From the NCBI GenBank assembly GCA_029961685.1, contig JARWKL010000005.1:20860164-20924163 (forward strand): a stretch of DNA of 64,000 nt, written 5' to 3'. Under the pieces are notes generated by a model that had not been told where the DNA came from, searched no databases, and saw only the letters and a program-made list of their open reading frames with translations. Positions within the stretch are counted from its first letter, which is position 1, and every line of letters begins with the position of its first letter. Both the position numbers and the translations under genes were made by a program. The stretch comes from Aristolochia californica (lineage: Eukaryota; Streptophyta; Magnoliopsida; Piperales; Aristolochiaceae). Shown here one piece after another: positions 24,984 through 37,800 of this stretch.

Positions 24984-27006
24984 CACACACTATAAATGAA
25001 CACAAGTTTTTTTATCCATGTTTGAGAAATTCCACTAGTTCAACCCTAATAACTCAGAATTTTATAAGAAAAATATTTTTCTACACTTGTTTTAAAAAAT
25101 GGATATGCATGCTTGAAACATGTTAAAGATGCAAAAGACCAATGGATCCAAACCAATTAAAGATATAAACATTAAATTTCCAAGTGAACGTGCGATAGGA
25201 TAATTACCGGAGTGAAACAAGCCATTATTTTGGCCGTTTAAAAAAAGCTGACCTAACGATCATTCATGATTGTAAAGTGATTTATCATGCGTAACGTGCT
25301 ATATTTTTTTAATGAATGACTGAAAGTTTTGGAGTCAACACTCAGTTAAAAATCCCCCGCCTCCCTCTTTTCCCGACGATTGCAGAACCTCATATATAAA
25401 AGCAAAAAAGAGTTTACAATACCTAAAAATTACTGACACTTTTTGGAATTATCGCCCTCTACATTTGTGCATTGTTCATTTCCATTTTCGTTGTATATTT
25501 TTTCTTAAATCAAAACTTGAGTTTTCACTTTCCCTTCATCTCGTAAACAAAAAAAGAGATATAAGGCAAATAGATCACAACAAAATGAAAATTTTAGAGT
25601 TCATGTATGGAAAGAATTTAAAGCAATAAACAAATGTAAGTAAAGAAAATTTATTCACGCTCCACAAATGAACACAGACGTTTTGTTATCCAAGTTTTGG
25701 AAATTCCACTTGTTCAACCCTAATAGCTCGAAATTTTATAAGAAAGACATTTTTATACACATGTTTTAAAAAATAGATATGCATGCTAGAAACATGTTAA
25801 AGATGAAAATGAGCTATGAATCCAAACTTTTTAATGAGAACAACATTAAATTCTCAAGTGAACGTGCAGTGGGATATTTACCCGACTCAAACAAGCCATT
25901 ATTTTGCCCATTTACAAAAAGTTGAGCTAACGATTATAGATGATTGTAAAGTGATTGATCATGCGTAACAGGCTGTGCTATATTTTTTTAGGGAATGACT
26001 TATGGATTAGGAGTCAACACTCAGTTAAAAATCCCCCGCCTCCCTTTTTCTCGACGATTCCAGAACCTGATATATAAAAACTAAAAGGAATTTACAATCC
26101 CAAAACATTACATACACTTTTTGGAATTATCTCTCTCTATATTTGTGCATTGCAAATTTCCATTTTAGATTTACACTATTTTCCTAAATCAAAACATGAG
26201 TTTTCATTTTTCCTTCATCTCGTAAACAAAAAAAGAGATAAAAGGCAAACAGATCACACCAAAATGAAAAATTTAGAGTTTATGTATGGAATGAATTTAA
26301 AGCAATAAAAAAATGTAAGTAAATAAAATTTATTCACACACCACAAATGAACAGAAAAGTGATGTTATCCAAGTTTGGGAAATTCCACTAGTTCAACCCT
26401 AATAGCTCGAAATTTTAGGAGAAAGAGATTTTTCAACTCATGTTTTAAAAAATGGATATGCATGCTTGAAACAAGTTAAAGATGAAAATGACCTATGGAT
26501 CCAAGCCTTTTAAAGAGAATAATATTAAATTCTCAAGTGAACGTGCAGTAGGATATTTACCTGAGTCAAACATGCCATTATTTTGCCCATTTACAAAAAG
26601 TTGACCTAACGATAATAGATGATTGTAAAGTGACTTAACATGCGTAACCGGCTATATTTTTGTAAGGAATGGCTTATGGATTGGGAGTCAACATCGAGTT
26701 AAAAATCCCTCGCCTCTCGTTTTCCCGACGATTGCAGAACCTGATATATAAAAACTAAAAAGAGTTTACAATCCCTAAAATATACAGATACTTTTTGGAA
26801 TTATCTCTCTTCAGATTTGTGAGTTGTGCAATTCCATTTTAGATGTATACTTTTTTCTTAAATCAAAACTTGAGTTTTCACTATCCCTTCATCTCGTAAA
26901 CAAAAAAGAGGTAAAAGGCAAATAGATCACAACAAAATGAAAATTTTAGAGTTTATGCATCGAAAGAATTTAAAGCAAAAACAAATTTAAGCAATGAAAT
27001 TTTTTT

Positions 27007-27467
27007 CAAAAACCACAAATGAGTAAAACAAGCCATTATTTTGCCCATTTAAAAAAAGCTGACCTAACGATCTTAGATGATTGTAAAGTGATTTACCATG
27101 CGTAATGGGCTGTTTTTTTTAAGGAAGGACTTATGGATTGGGAGTCAACACTCCGTTAAAAATCCCCCGCCACCCCCTTTTCTTGACGATTGCAGAACCT
27201 GGTATATAAAAACTAAAAAGCGTTTAAAATCCCCAAAAACTACAAACACTTTTTTGCAATTATCTCTCTCTACATTTGTGCATTGTGCATTTCCATTTTA
27301 AATGTATACTTTTTTCTTAAATCAAAACTTGAGTTTTCACTTTCCCTCCATCTCATATACAAAAAAAGAGATAAAAGGCAAATAGCTCACAACAAAATGA
27401 AAATTTTAGAGTTAATGTATGGAAAGAATTTAAAGCAATAAAAAAATTTAAGTAAACACAATTTATT
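27007..27467 (+). repeat. Deleted monomer, 461 bp
   Basis: The shortest monomer. CACAAATGA joins GTAAAACAAGCC at 27021-27022 with GA shared by both edges, removing about 213 bases that include the inverted repeat, the GGATCC site and part of the CENP-B-like element. It lies just left of the region leading into the dimeric block. Confidence 0.9.
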
Positions 27468-29491
27468 CACAAACCACAAATGAACACAAAAGATTTGTTA
27501 TCCAAGTTTGAGAAATTCCTCTAGTTCAACTGCAATAGCTCGGAATTTTATAAGAAATAGATTTTTCTACGCATGTTTTAAAAAATAGATATGCATGCTT
27601 GAAACATCTTAATGATGCAAATGACCTATGGATCCTAACCTTTTAAAGAGAATAACATTAAATTCTCAAGTTAAGGTGTTGTGGGATATTTACCTGAGTC
27701 AAACCAGGCATCATTTTGCCCATTTACAAAAAGTTGATCTAATGATCATAAACGATTGTAAAGTGATATATCATGTGTAACGGGCAATATTTTTGTAAGG
27801 AATGACTTATGGATTGGGAGTCAACACTCAGTGAAAAATCCCCCGCGTCCCCCTTTTCCCGACGATTGCAGAACTTGATATATAAAAACTAAAAGGAGTT
27901 TACAATCCCTAAAAATTATAGCCACTTTTTGGAATTATCTCTCTCTATATTTTTGGATTGTTCATTTCCATTTTAGACGTACACTGTTTTCTTAAATCAA
28001 AACATGAGTTTTTATTTTCCCTTCCTCTCGTAAACAAAAAAAGAGATAAAAGGCAAATAGATCATAACAAAATGAAAATTTTAAAGTTTACGTATGGAAA
28101 GAATTTAAAGCAATAAAAAAATGTAAGTAAAGAAAATTTATTCACACACCACAAATGAACACAAAAGTTTTGCTATCCAAGTTTGGGAAATTCCACTAGT
28201 TCAACCCTAATAGCTCGGAATGTTATAAGAAAAAGAATTTTCTACACATGTTTTAAAAAATGGATATGCGCGCTTGAAACATGTTAAAGATGCAAATGAC
28301 CTATGGATCAAAACCTTTTATAGAGAATAACATTAAATTCTCATGTGAACGTGTGGTGGGATATTTACCGGAGTAAAACAAGCCATTATTTTTCCCATTT
28401 ACAAAAAGCTGACCTAACGATCATAGATGATAGTAAAATGATTTACAATGCGTAACGGGCTATATTTTTGTAAGGAATTACTTATGGATTGGGAGTGAAC
28501 ACTAAGTTAAAAATCCCCAGCCTCCCCCTTTTCCCGATGATTCCAAAAACATAAATATAAAAACTAAAATGAGTTTACAATCCCAAAAAATTTTAGAGAC
28601 ATTTTGGAATTATCTCTCTCTACATTTGTGCTTTATGCATTTCTATTTTAGATGTATAGTTTTTTCTTTAATCATACCATGATTTTTCACATTCCCTTCA
28701 TCTCGTTAACCAAAAAAGAGATAAAAGAAAAATAGATCACAACAAAATGAATATTTTAGAGTTCATGTATGGAAAGAATTTAAAGCAACAAAAAAATGTA
28801 AGTAAAGAAAATTTATTCACACACCAGAAATGAACACAAAAGTTTTGTTATCCAAATTTTGGAAATTCCACTATTTCAACCCAAATAACTTGGAATTTTA
28901 TAAGAAATAGATTTTTCTACACATGGTTTAAAAAATGGAAATGCATGCTTGAAACATGTTGAAGATGCAAATGACCTATGGATTCAAACCTTTTAAAGAG
29001 AAGAACATTAAATTCACAAGTGAAGGTGCGGTAGGATATTTACCCGAGTCAAACAAGCAATTATTTTGCCCATTTAAAAAAACCTGACCTAACGATCGTA
29101 GATGATTTTAAAGTGCTTTATCTTGCGTAATGGGCTATATTTTTGTAACGAAAGACTTATGGATTCGGAGTTAACACTCAGTTAAAAATCCCCCGCCTCC
29201 CCCTTTTCCCTTCGATTGCAAAACGTGATATATGAGAACTAAAAGGAGTTTAAAATACCTAAAAATTATAGACACTTTTTGGAATTATCTCACTCTACAT
29301 TTGTGCATTGTGCATTTCCATTTTAGATGTATACTTTTTTCTTAAATCAAAACTTGAGTTTTCACGTTCCTTTCATCTCGTAAACAGAAAAAGAGATAAA
29401 AGGTAAAAAGAGCACAACAAAATGAAAATTTTAGAGTATAAGTACGAAAATAATTTAAAGCAAAAAAAAACGTAAGTAAAGAAAATTTATT
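27468..29491 (+). repeat. Diverged duplicate of 8633-10650, right copy
   Basis: Matches 8633-10650 monomer by monomer. It also forms the left margin of the dimeric block, so the monomer pair that was later amplified seems to have existed already in this older two- or three-monomer context. Confidence 0.62.
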
Positions 29492-30153
29492 GCAACACCC
29501 ACAAATGAACACAAAAGTTTTGTTATCCAAGTTCGGGAAATTTTTCTAGTTGAACCCTAATAGATCGGAATTTTATAAGAAAGAGATTTTTCTACCCATG
29601 TTTTAAAAAATGGATATGCGCGCTTGAAACATGTTAAAGATGCAAATGACCTATGGATCCAAACCTTTTTTAGATAATAACATTAAATTCTCATGTGAAC
29701 GTGCGGTGGGATATTGACCCGGGTAAAACAAGCCATTATTTTGCCCATTTACAAAAAGCTGACCTAACGATCATAAATGATTGTAAAGTGATTTATCATG
29801 CGTAATGGGCTATATTTTTTTAAGGAATTACTTATGGATTGGGAGTGAACACTCAGTTAAAAATCCCCTGCCTACCCATTTTCCCGACAATTGCAAAAGC
29901 ATAAATTTTAAAACTCAAACCATTTTATACAAATTTTGGAATTATCTCTCTCTACATTTGTGCATTGTGCATTTCCATTTTAGATGTATACTTTTTTCTT
30001 AAATCAAACCATGAGTTTTCACTTTCCCTTCATCTCGTAAAAAAAAAAAAAAAGATATAAAAGACAAATAGATCACAACAAAATGAAAATTTTAGAGTTT
30101 ATGTATGGAAAGAATTTAAAGCAATAAAAAAATGTAAGTAAAGAAAATTTATT
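28818..30153 (+). repeat. Dimer copy 1 of the ~1,348-bp higher-order repeat
   Basis: First clear B+A pair, 1336 bp. Its A half is 13 bp shorter than in later copies because the stretch around 29903-29930 is rearranged: later copies read ACTAAAAAGAGTTTACAATC where this one reads ACTCAAACCATTTTATAC. Its B half keeps the type-specific GAATGTGCTTT-like and CGTAACGAAAGACTT variants in the second half. Confidence 0.85.
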
Positions 30154-31502
30154 CACACACCAGAAATGAACACAAAAGTTTTGTTATCCAAATTTTGGAA
30201 ATTCCACTATTTCAACCCAAATAACTTGGAATTTTATAAGAAATAAATTTTTCTACACATGGTTTAAAAAATGGAAATGCATGCTTGAAACATGTTGAAG
30301 ATGCAAATGACCTACGGATTCAAACCTTTTAAAGAGAAGAACATTAAATTCACAAGTGAAGGTGCGGTAGGATATTTACCCGAGTCAAACAAGCCATTAT
30401 TTTGCCCATTTAAAAAAACTTGACCTAACGATCGTAAATGATTTTAAAGTGCTTTATCTTGCGTAACGGGCTATATTTTTGTAACGAAAGACTTATGGAT
30501 TCGGAGTTAACACTCAGTTAAAAATCCCCCGCCTCCCCCTTTTCCCTTCGATTGCAAAACGTGATATATAAGAACTAAAAGGAGTTTAAAATACCTAAAA
30601 ATTATAGACACTTTTTGGAATTATCTCACTCTACATTTGTGCATTGTGCATTTCCATTTTAGATGTATACTTTTTTCTTAAATCAAAACTTGAGTTTTCA
30701 CTTTCCTTTCATCTCGTAAACAGAAAAAGAGATAAAAGGTAAATAGATCACAACAAAATGAAAATTTTAGAGTATAAGTACGAAAATAATTTAAAGCAAA
30801 AAAAAATGTAAGTAAAGAAAATTTATTGCAACACCACAAATGAACACAAAAGTTTTGCTATCCAAGTTTGGGAAATTTTTCTAGTTGAACCCTAATAGCT
30901 CGGAATTTTATAAGAAAGAGCTTTTTCTACCCATGTTTTAAAAAATGGATATGCGCGCTTGAAACATGTTAAAGATGCAAATGACCTATGGATCCAAACC
31001 TTTTATATATAATAACATTAAATTCTCATGTGAACGTGCGGTGGGATATTTACCCGGGTAAAACAAGCCATTATTTTGCCCATTTACAAAAAGCTGACCT
31101 AACGATCATAAATGATTGTAAAGTGATTTATCATGCGTAACGGGCTATATTTTTTTAGGGAATTACTTATGGATTGGGAGTGAACACTCAGTTAAAAATC
31201 CCCTCCCTCCCCATTTTCCCGACGATTGCAAAATCATAAATTTTAAAACTAAAAAGAGTTTACAATCCCAAAAAATTTCAGAAAAATTTTGGAATTATCT
31301 CTCTCTACATTTGTGCATTGTGCATTTCAATTTTAGATGCATACTTTTTTCTTAAATCAGACCATGAGTTTTCACTTTCCCATTTTCTCGTAAAAAAAAA
31401 AAGATATAAAAGGCAAATAGATCACAACAAAATGAAAATTTTAGAGTTTATGTATGGAAAGAATTTAAAGCAATAAAAAAATTTAAGTAAAGAAAATTTA
31501 TT
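30154..31502 (+). repeat. Dimer copy 2 of the ~1,348-bp higher-order repeat
   Basis: B half 30154-30827 and A half 30828-31502. The B half shares AAAGTGCTTTATCTTGCGTA with dimer copy 1, a variant that reads TCATGCG in the two following copies. This suggests copies 1 and 2 are the closest pair in that segment. Confidence 0.85.
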
Positions 31503-32849
31503 CACACACCAGAAATGAACACAAAGGTTTTGTTATCCAAATTTTGGAAATTCCACTATTTCAACCCAAATAACTTGGAATTTTATAAGAAATAGATTTT
31601 TCTACACATGGTTTAAAAAATGGAAATGCATGCTTGAAACATGTTGAAGATGCAAATGACCTATGGATTCAAACCTTTTAAAGAGAAGAACATTAAATTC
31701 ACAAGTGAAGGTGCGGTGGGATATTTACCCTAGTCAAACAAGCCATTATTTTGCCCATTTAAAAAAAACCTGACCTAACGATCATAGATGATTTTAAAGT
31801 GCTTTATCATGCGTAACGGGCTATATTTTTGTAACGAAAGACTTATGGATTCGGAGTTAACACTTAGTTAAAAATCCCCCGCCTCCCCCTTTTCCCTTCG
31901 ATTGCAAAAGGTGATAAATAAGAACTAAAAAGAGTTTAAAATACCTAAAAATTATAGACACTTTTTGGAATTATCTCACTCTACATTTGTGCATTGTGCA
32001 TTTCCATTTTAGATGTATACTTTTTTCTTAAATCAAAACTTGAGTTTTCACTTTCCTTTCATCTCGTAAACAGAATAAAAGATAAAAGGTAAATAGATCA
32101 CAACAAAATGAAAATTTTAGAGTATAAGTACGAAAATAATTTAAAGCAAAAAAAAATGTAAGTAAAGAAAATTTATTGCAACACTACAAATGAACACAAA
32201 AGTTTTGTTATCCAAGTTTGGGAAATTTTTCTAGTTGAACCCTAATAGCTCGGAATTTTATAAGAAAGAGATTTTTCTACACATGTTTTAAAAAATGGAT
32301 ATGCGCGCTTGAAACATGTTAAAGATGCAAATGACCTATGGATCCAAACCTTTTATAGATAATAACATTAAATTCTCATGTGAACGTGCGGTGGGATATT
32401 TACCCGGGTAAAACAAGCCATTATTTTGCTCATTTACAAAAAGCTAACCTAACGATCATAAATGATTGTAAAGTGATTTATCATGCGTAACGGGCTATAT
32501 TTTTTTAAGGAATTACTTATGGATTGGGAGTGAACACTCAATTAAAAATCCCCTGCCTCCCCATTTTCTAGACGACTGCAAAAGCATAAATTTTAAAACT
32601 AAAAAGAGTTTACAATCCCAAAAAATTTTAGACAAATTTTGGAATTATCTCTCTCTACATTTGTGCATTGTGCATTTCCATTTTAGATGAATACTTTTTT
32701 CTTAAATCAAACCATGAGTTTTCACTTTCCCTTCATCTCGAAAAAAAAGGATATAAAAGGCAAATAGATCACAACAAAATGAAAATTTTAGAGTTTATGT
32801 ATGGAAAGAATTTAAAGCAATAAAAAAATGTATGTAAAGAAAATTTATT
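31503..32849 (+). repeat. Dimer copy 3 of the ~1,348-bp higher-order repeat
   Basis: B half 31503-32177 and A half 32178-32849. The B half still has the CACTATTTCAACCCAAATAA variant of copies 1 and 2, while its GCTTTATCATGCG matches copy 4. It is therefore intermediate between the two flanking copies. Confidence 0.85.
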
Positions 32850-34198
32850 CACACACCAGAAATGAACACAAAAGTTTTGTTATCCACATTTTGGAAATTG
32901 CACTACCTCTACCCTAATAACTTGGAATTTATAAGAAATAGATTTTTCTACACATGGTTTAAAAAATGGAAATGCATGTTTGAAACATGTTGAAGATGCA
33001 AATGACCTATGGATCCAAACCTTTTAAAGAGAAGAACATTAAATTCACAAGTGAAGGTGCGGTGGGATATTTACCCGAGTCAAACAAGCCATTATTTTGC
33101 CCATTTAAAAAAACCTGACCTAACGATCATAGATGATTTTAAAGTGCTTTATCATGCGTTACGGGCTATATTTTTGTAACGAATGACTTATGGATTCGGA
33201 GTTAACACTCAGTTAAAAATCTCCCGCCTCCCCCTTTTCCCTTCGATTGCAAAACGTGATATATAAGAACTAAAAAGAGTTTAAAATACCTAAAAATTAT
33301 AGACACTTTTTGGAATTATCTCACTCTACATTTGTGCATTGTGCATTTCCATTTTAGATGTATACTTTTTTCTTAAATCAAAACTTGAGTTTTCACTTTC
33401 CTTTCATCTCGTAAACAGAAAAAGAGATAAAAGGTAAATAGATCACAACAAAATGAAAATTTTAGAGTATAAGTACGAAAATAATTTAAAGCAAAAAAAA
33501 ATGTAAGTAAAGAAAATTTATTGCAACACCACAAATGAACCCAAAAGTTTTGTTATCCAAGTTTGGGAAATTTTTCTAGTTGAACCCTAATAGGTCGGAA
33601 TTTTATAAGAAAGAGATTTTTCTTCACATGTTTTAAAAAATGGATATGCGCGCTTGAAACATGTTAAAGATGCAAATGACCTATGGATCCAAACCTTTTA
33701 TAGATAATAACATTAAATTCTCATGTGAACGTGCGGTGGGATATTTACTCGGGTAAAACAAGCCATTATTTTGCCCATTTACAAAAAGCTGACCTAACGA
33801 TCATAAATGATTGTAAAGTGATTTATCATGCGTAACGGGCTATATTTTTTTAAGGAATTACTTATGGATTGGGAGTGAACACTCAGTTAAAAATCCCCTC
33901 CCTCCCCATTTTCCCGACGATTGCAAAATCATAAATTTTAAAACTAAAAAGAGTTTACAATCCCAAAAAATTTTAGACAAATTTTGGAATTATCTCTCTC
34001 TACATTTGTGCATTTTGCATTTCCATTTTAGATGTATACTTTTTCTTAAATCAAACCATGATTTTTCACTTTCCCTTCATCTCGTAAAAAACAAAAAAGA
34101 TATAAAAGGCAAATAGATCACAACAAAATGAAAATTTTAGATTTTATGTATGGAAAGAATTTAAAGCAATAAAAAAATGTAAGTAAAGAAAATTTATT
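32850..34198 (+). repeat. Dimer copy 4 of the ~1,348-bp higher-order repeat
   Basis: B half 32850-33522 and A half 33523-34198. The B half carries GCACTACCTCTACCCTAATA, a variant shared only with the terminal B monomer at 34199 (GCAGTACCTCTACCC). Its A half is nearly the same as those of copies 2 and 3. Confidence 0.85.
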
Positions 34199-34873
34199 CA
34201 CACACCAGAAATGAACACAAAAGTTTTGTTATCCAAATTTTGGAAATTGCAGTACCTCTACCCTAATAACTTGGAATTTTATAAGAAATAGATTTTTCTA
34301 CACATGCTTTAAAAAATGGAAATGCATGCTTGAAACATGTTGAAGATGCAAATGACCTATGGATCCAAACCTTTTAAAGAGAAGAACATTAAATTCTCAA
34401 GTGAAGGTGCGGTGGGATATTTACCCGAGTCAAACAAGCCATTATTTTGCCCATTTACAAATAGCTGACCTAATGATCATAGATGATTGTAAAGTGCTTT
34501 ATCATACGTAATGGGCTATTTTTTTTAATGAATGACTTATGGATTGGGAGCCAAAACACAGTTAAAAATCGCCCGCCTCCCCCTTTTCCCTTCGATTGCA
34601 AAAGTTGATATATAAAAACTAAAAAGAGTTTAAAATCCCTAAAAATTATAGACACTTTTTGGAATTATCTCTCTCTAAATTTGTGCATTGTGCATTTCCA
34701 TTTTAGATGTATACTTTTTTTTAAAATAAAAACATGAGTTTTCACTTTTCCTTCATCTCGTAAACAAAAAAAAGAGATAAAAGGCAAATAGATCACAACA
34801 AAATGAAAATTTTAGAGTTTAAGTATGAAAATAATTTAAAGAAAAAAACAAATGTAAGTAAAGAAAATTTATT

Positions 34874-37800
34874 CCAACACAACAAATGAACACAAAAGTT
34901 TTGTTATCCACGTTTGGGAAATTTTTCTAGTTCAACCCTAATAGCTCGGAATATTATAAGAAAGAGAGTTTTCTACACATGTTTTAAAATATGGATATGC
35001 ATACTTGAAAAATGTTAAAGATGCAAATGACCTATGGATCCAAACCATTTAAAGAGAATAACATTAAATTCTCAAGTGAACGTGTGGTGGGATATTTACC
35101 CGAGTCAAACAAGACATTATTTTGCCCATTTACAAAAAGCTGACCTAACGCTCATAGATGATTGTAAAGTGATTTATCATGAGTAACGGGCTATATTTTT
35201 GTAAGGAATGACATATGGATTGGGAGTCACCATTCAGTTAAAAATCCCCTGCCTCCCCTTTTTCCCTTCGATTGCTGAACATGATATACAAAAAAACTAA
35301 AAAGAGTGTACGATCCCTAAAAATGATAGACACTTTTTGGAATTATCTCTCTCTACATTTTTGCAATGTGCATTTCCATTTTAGATGTATACTTTTTTGT
35401 TAAATCAAAACTTGACTTTTCACTTTCCCTTCATCTCGTTAACAAAAAAAAAGATAAAAGGCAAATTAATCATAACAAAATGAAAATTTTAGAGTTTATG
35501 TATGGAAAGAATTTAAAGCAATAAACAAATGTAAGTATAGAAAATTTATTCACACAACACAAATGAACACAAAAGTTTTGTTATCCAAGTTTGGGAAACT
35601 CCATTAGTTCAACCCTAATAGCTCGAAATTTTATAAGAAAGAGATTTTTCTACACATGTTTTAAAAAATGGATATGCATTATTGAAACATGTTAAAGATG
35701 CAAATGACCTAAGCATCCAAACCTTTTAAAGAGAATAACTTTAAAATCTCAAGTGAACATGCGGAGGGAAATTTACCCCAGTCAAACCAGACATTATTTT
35801 GCCCATTTACAGAAAGCTGACCTAACGATCATAGCTGATTGTAAAGTGATTTATCATACGTTACAGGCTATATTTTTGTAAGGAATAACTTATGGATTGG
35901 AAGTCAACACACAGTTAAAAATCCTCTGCCTCCCCATTTTCCCAACGATTGCAGAACTTGATATATAAAAACTAAAAAGAGTTTAAAATCCCTAAAAATT
36001 ACAGACACTTTTTGGAATTATCTCTCTCTACATTTTTGCATTTTTCATTTCCATTTGAGATCTATACTTTTTTCGTAAATCAAAACTTGAGTTTTAACTT
36101 TCCCTTCATCTCGCAAACAAAAAAAAGATATAAAAGGCAAATAGATCACAACAAAAAAAATTTAGAGTTTATGCATGGAAAGAATTTAAATCAATAAACA
36201 AATGTAAGTAAAGAAAATTTATTCACACATAAAAAATGAACACAAAAGTTTTGTACCAAGTTTGGGAAATTCCTCTAGTTCAACCCGAATAGCTCGGAAT
36301 TTTATAAGAAAAAGATTTTTCTACACATGTTTTGAAAAATGGATATGCATGCTTGAAAAATGTTAAAGATGCAAATGACCTATGGATCCAAACCGTTTAA
36401 AGAGAATAACATTAAATTCTCAAGTGAACGTGCGGTGGGATATTTACCTGAGTCAAACAAGTCATTATATTTCCCATTTAAAAAAAGCTTACCTAACGAT
36501 CATAGATGATTTTAAAGTGATTTATCATACGTAATGGGCTATATTTTTGTACGGAATGACTTATTTATATGGAGTCAACACTCAGTTAAAAATCCACCGC
36601 CTCCCCCTTTTCCTGACATTTGCATAACCTGATATATAAAAACTACAAAGAGTTTACAATCCCTAAAAGTTACAGAAAGTTTTTGGAATTATCTCTCTCT
36701 TCTTTTATGCATTGTGCATTTCCATTTTTGATGTGTACTTTTTTATTAAATCAAAACTTGAGTTTTCATTTTCCCTTCATCTTGTAAACAAAAAAATAGA
36801 TAAAAGGCAAATAAATCAGAACAAAATGAAAATTTTAGAGTTTATGTATGGAAAGAATTTAAAGCAATAAAAAATTTAAATAAAGAATATTTATTCACAC
36901 ACCACAAATGAACACAAAAATTTTGTTATCCAAGTTTGGGAAATTCCTCTAGCTCAACCCTAATAGCTCGTAATTTTATAAGAAAGAGATTTTTCTGCAC
37001 ATGTTTTAAAAAATGGATATGCGTGCTTGAAACATGTTGAAGATGAAAATGACCAATGGATCAAAATTTTTTAAAGAGAATAACATTAAATTCTCAAGTG
37101 AACGTGGGGTGGGATATTTACCCGAGTCAAATAAGCCATTATTTTGCCCATTTACCAAAAGCTGACCTAACGATCATAGATGATTGTAATATGATTTATC
37201 ATGCATAACGGGCTATATTTTTGTATGGAATGACTTATGTATTGGGAATCAATACATAGTTAAAAATCCCCTGCCTCCCCCCTTTTCCCGACGATTGCAG
37301 AACCTGATATCTAAAAACTAAAAAGAGTTTACAATCCCTAAAAATTAATGACACTTTTTGGAATTTTCTCTCTCTACATTTTTTATTGTGCATTTTAATT
37401 TTAGATGTATATTTTTTTCTTAAATCAAAACTTAAGTTTTCACTTTCCCTTCATCTCGTAAACTAAAAAAGAGATAAAAGGCAAATAGAACACAAAAAAT
37501 AAAAAATTTTAGAGTTTAAGTTTTGAAAGAATTTAAAGCAATAAACAAATGTAAGTAAAGAAAATTTATTCACACACCACATATGAACACAAAATTTTTG
37601 CTTTCCAAGATTGGGAAATTGCACTAGTTCAACCCTAATAGCTCGAAATTTTATAAGAAAAAGATTTTTCTACACATGTTTTAAAAAATGGATATGCGCG
37701 CTTGAAACATGTTAAAGATGCAAATGACCTAAGGATCAAAAGCTTTCATAGAGAATAACATTAAATTCTCATGTGAACGTGAGGTGAGATATTTACCAGA

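Larger units (their letters stand above)
28143..34873 (+). repeat. Dimeric higher-order repeat block (~1,348-bp period)
   Basis: Two monomer types alternate. Type B starts CACACACCAGAAATGAAC, has CCAAATTTTGG and ACATGGTTT, and begins at 28818, 30154, 31503, 32850 and 34199. Type A has TTGCAACACCACAAATG, GGGAAATTTTTCTAGTTG and ATGCGCGCTTG, and begins at 29492, 30828, 32178 and 33523; 28143 is an older relative of A. B-to-B spacings are 1336, 1349, 1347 and 1349 bp. Copies of one type are far closer to each other than to their neighbours: the B copies at 30154 and 31503 differ at only about three sites in their first 200 bases by my count. The last B (34199) diverges in its second half. This is the most recently homogenised part of the window. 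Confidence 0.92.

Noticed and set aside
30040..30056. Poly(A) tail of a retroposed sequence
   Set aside because: The A-rich tract is a normal part of each monomer (near position 555-570) and merely varies in length, as homopolymers do.
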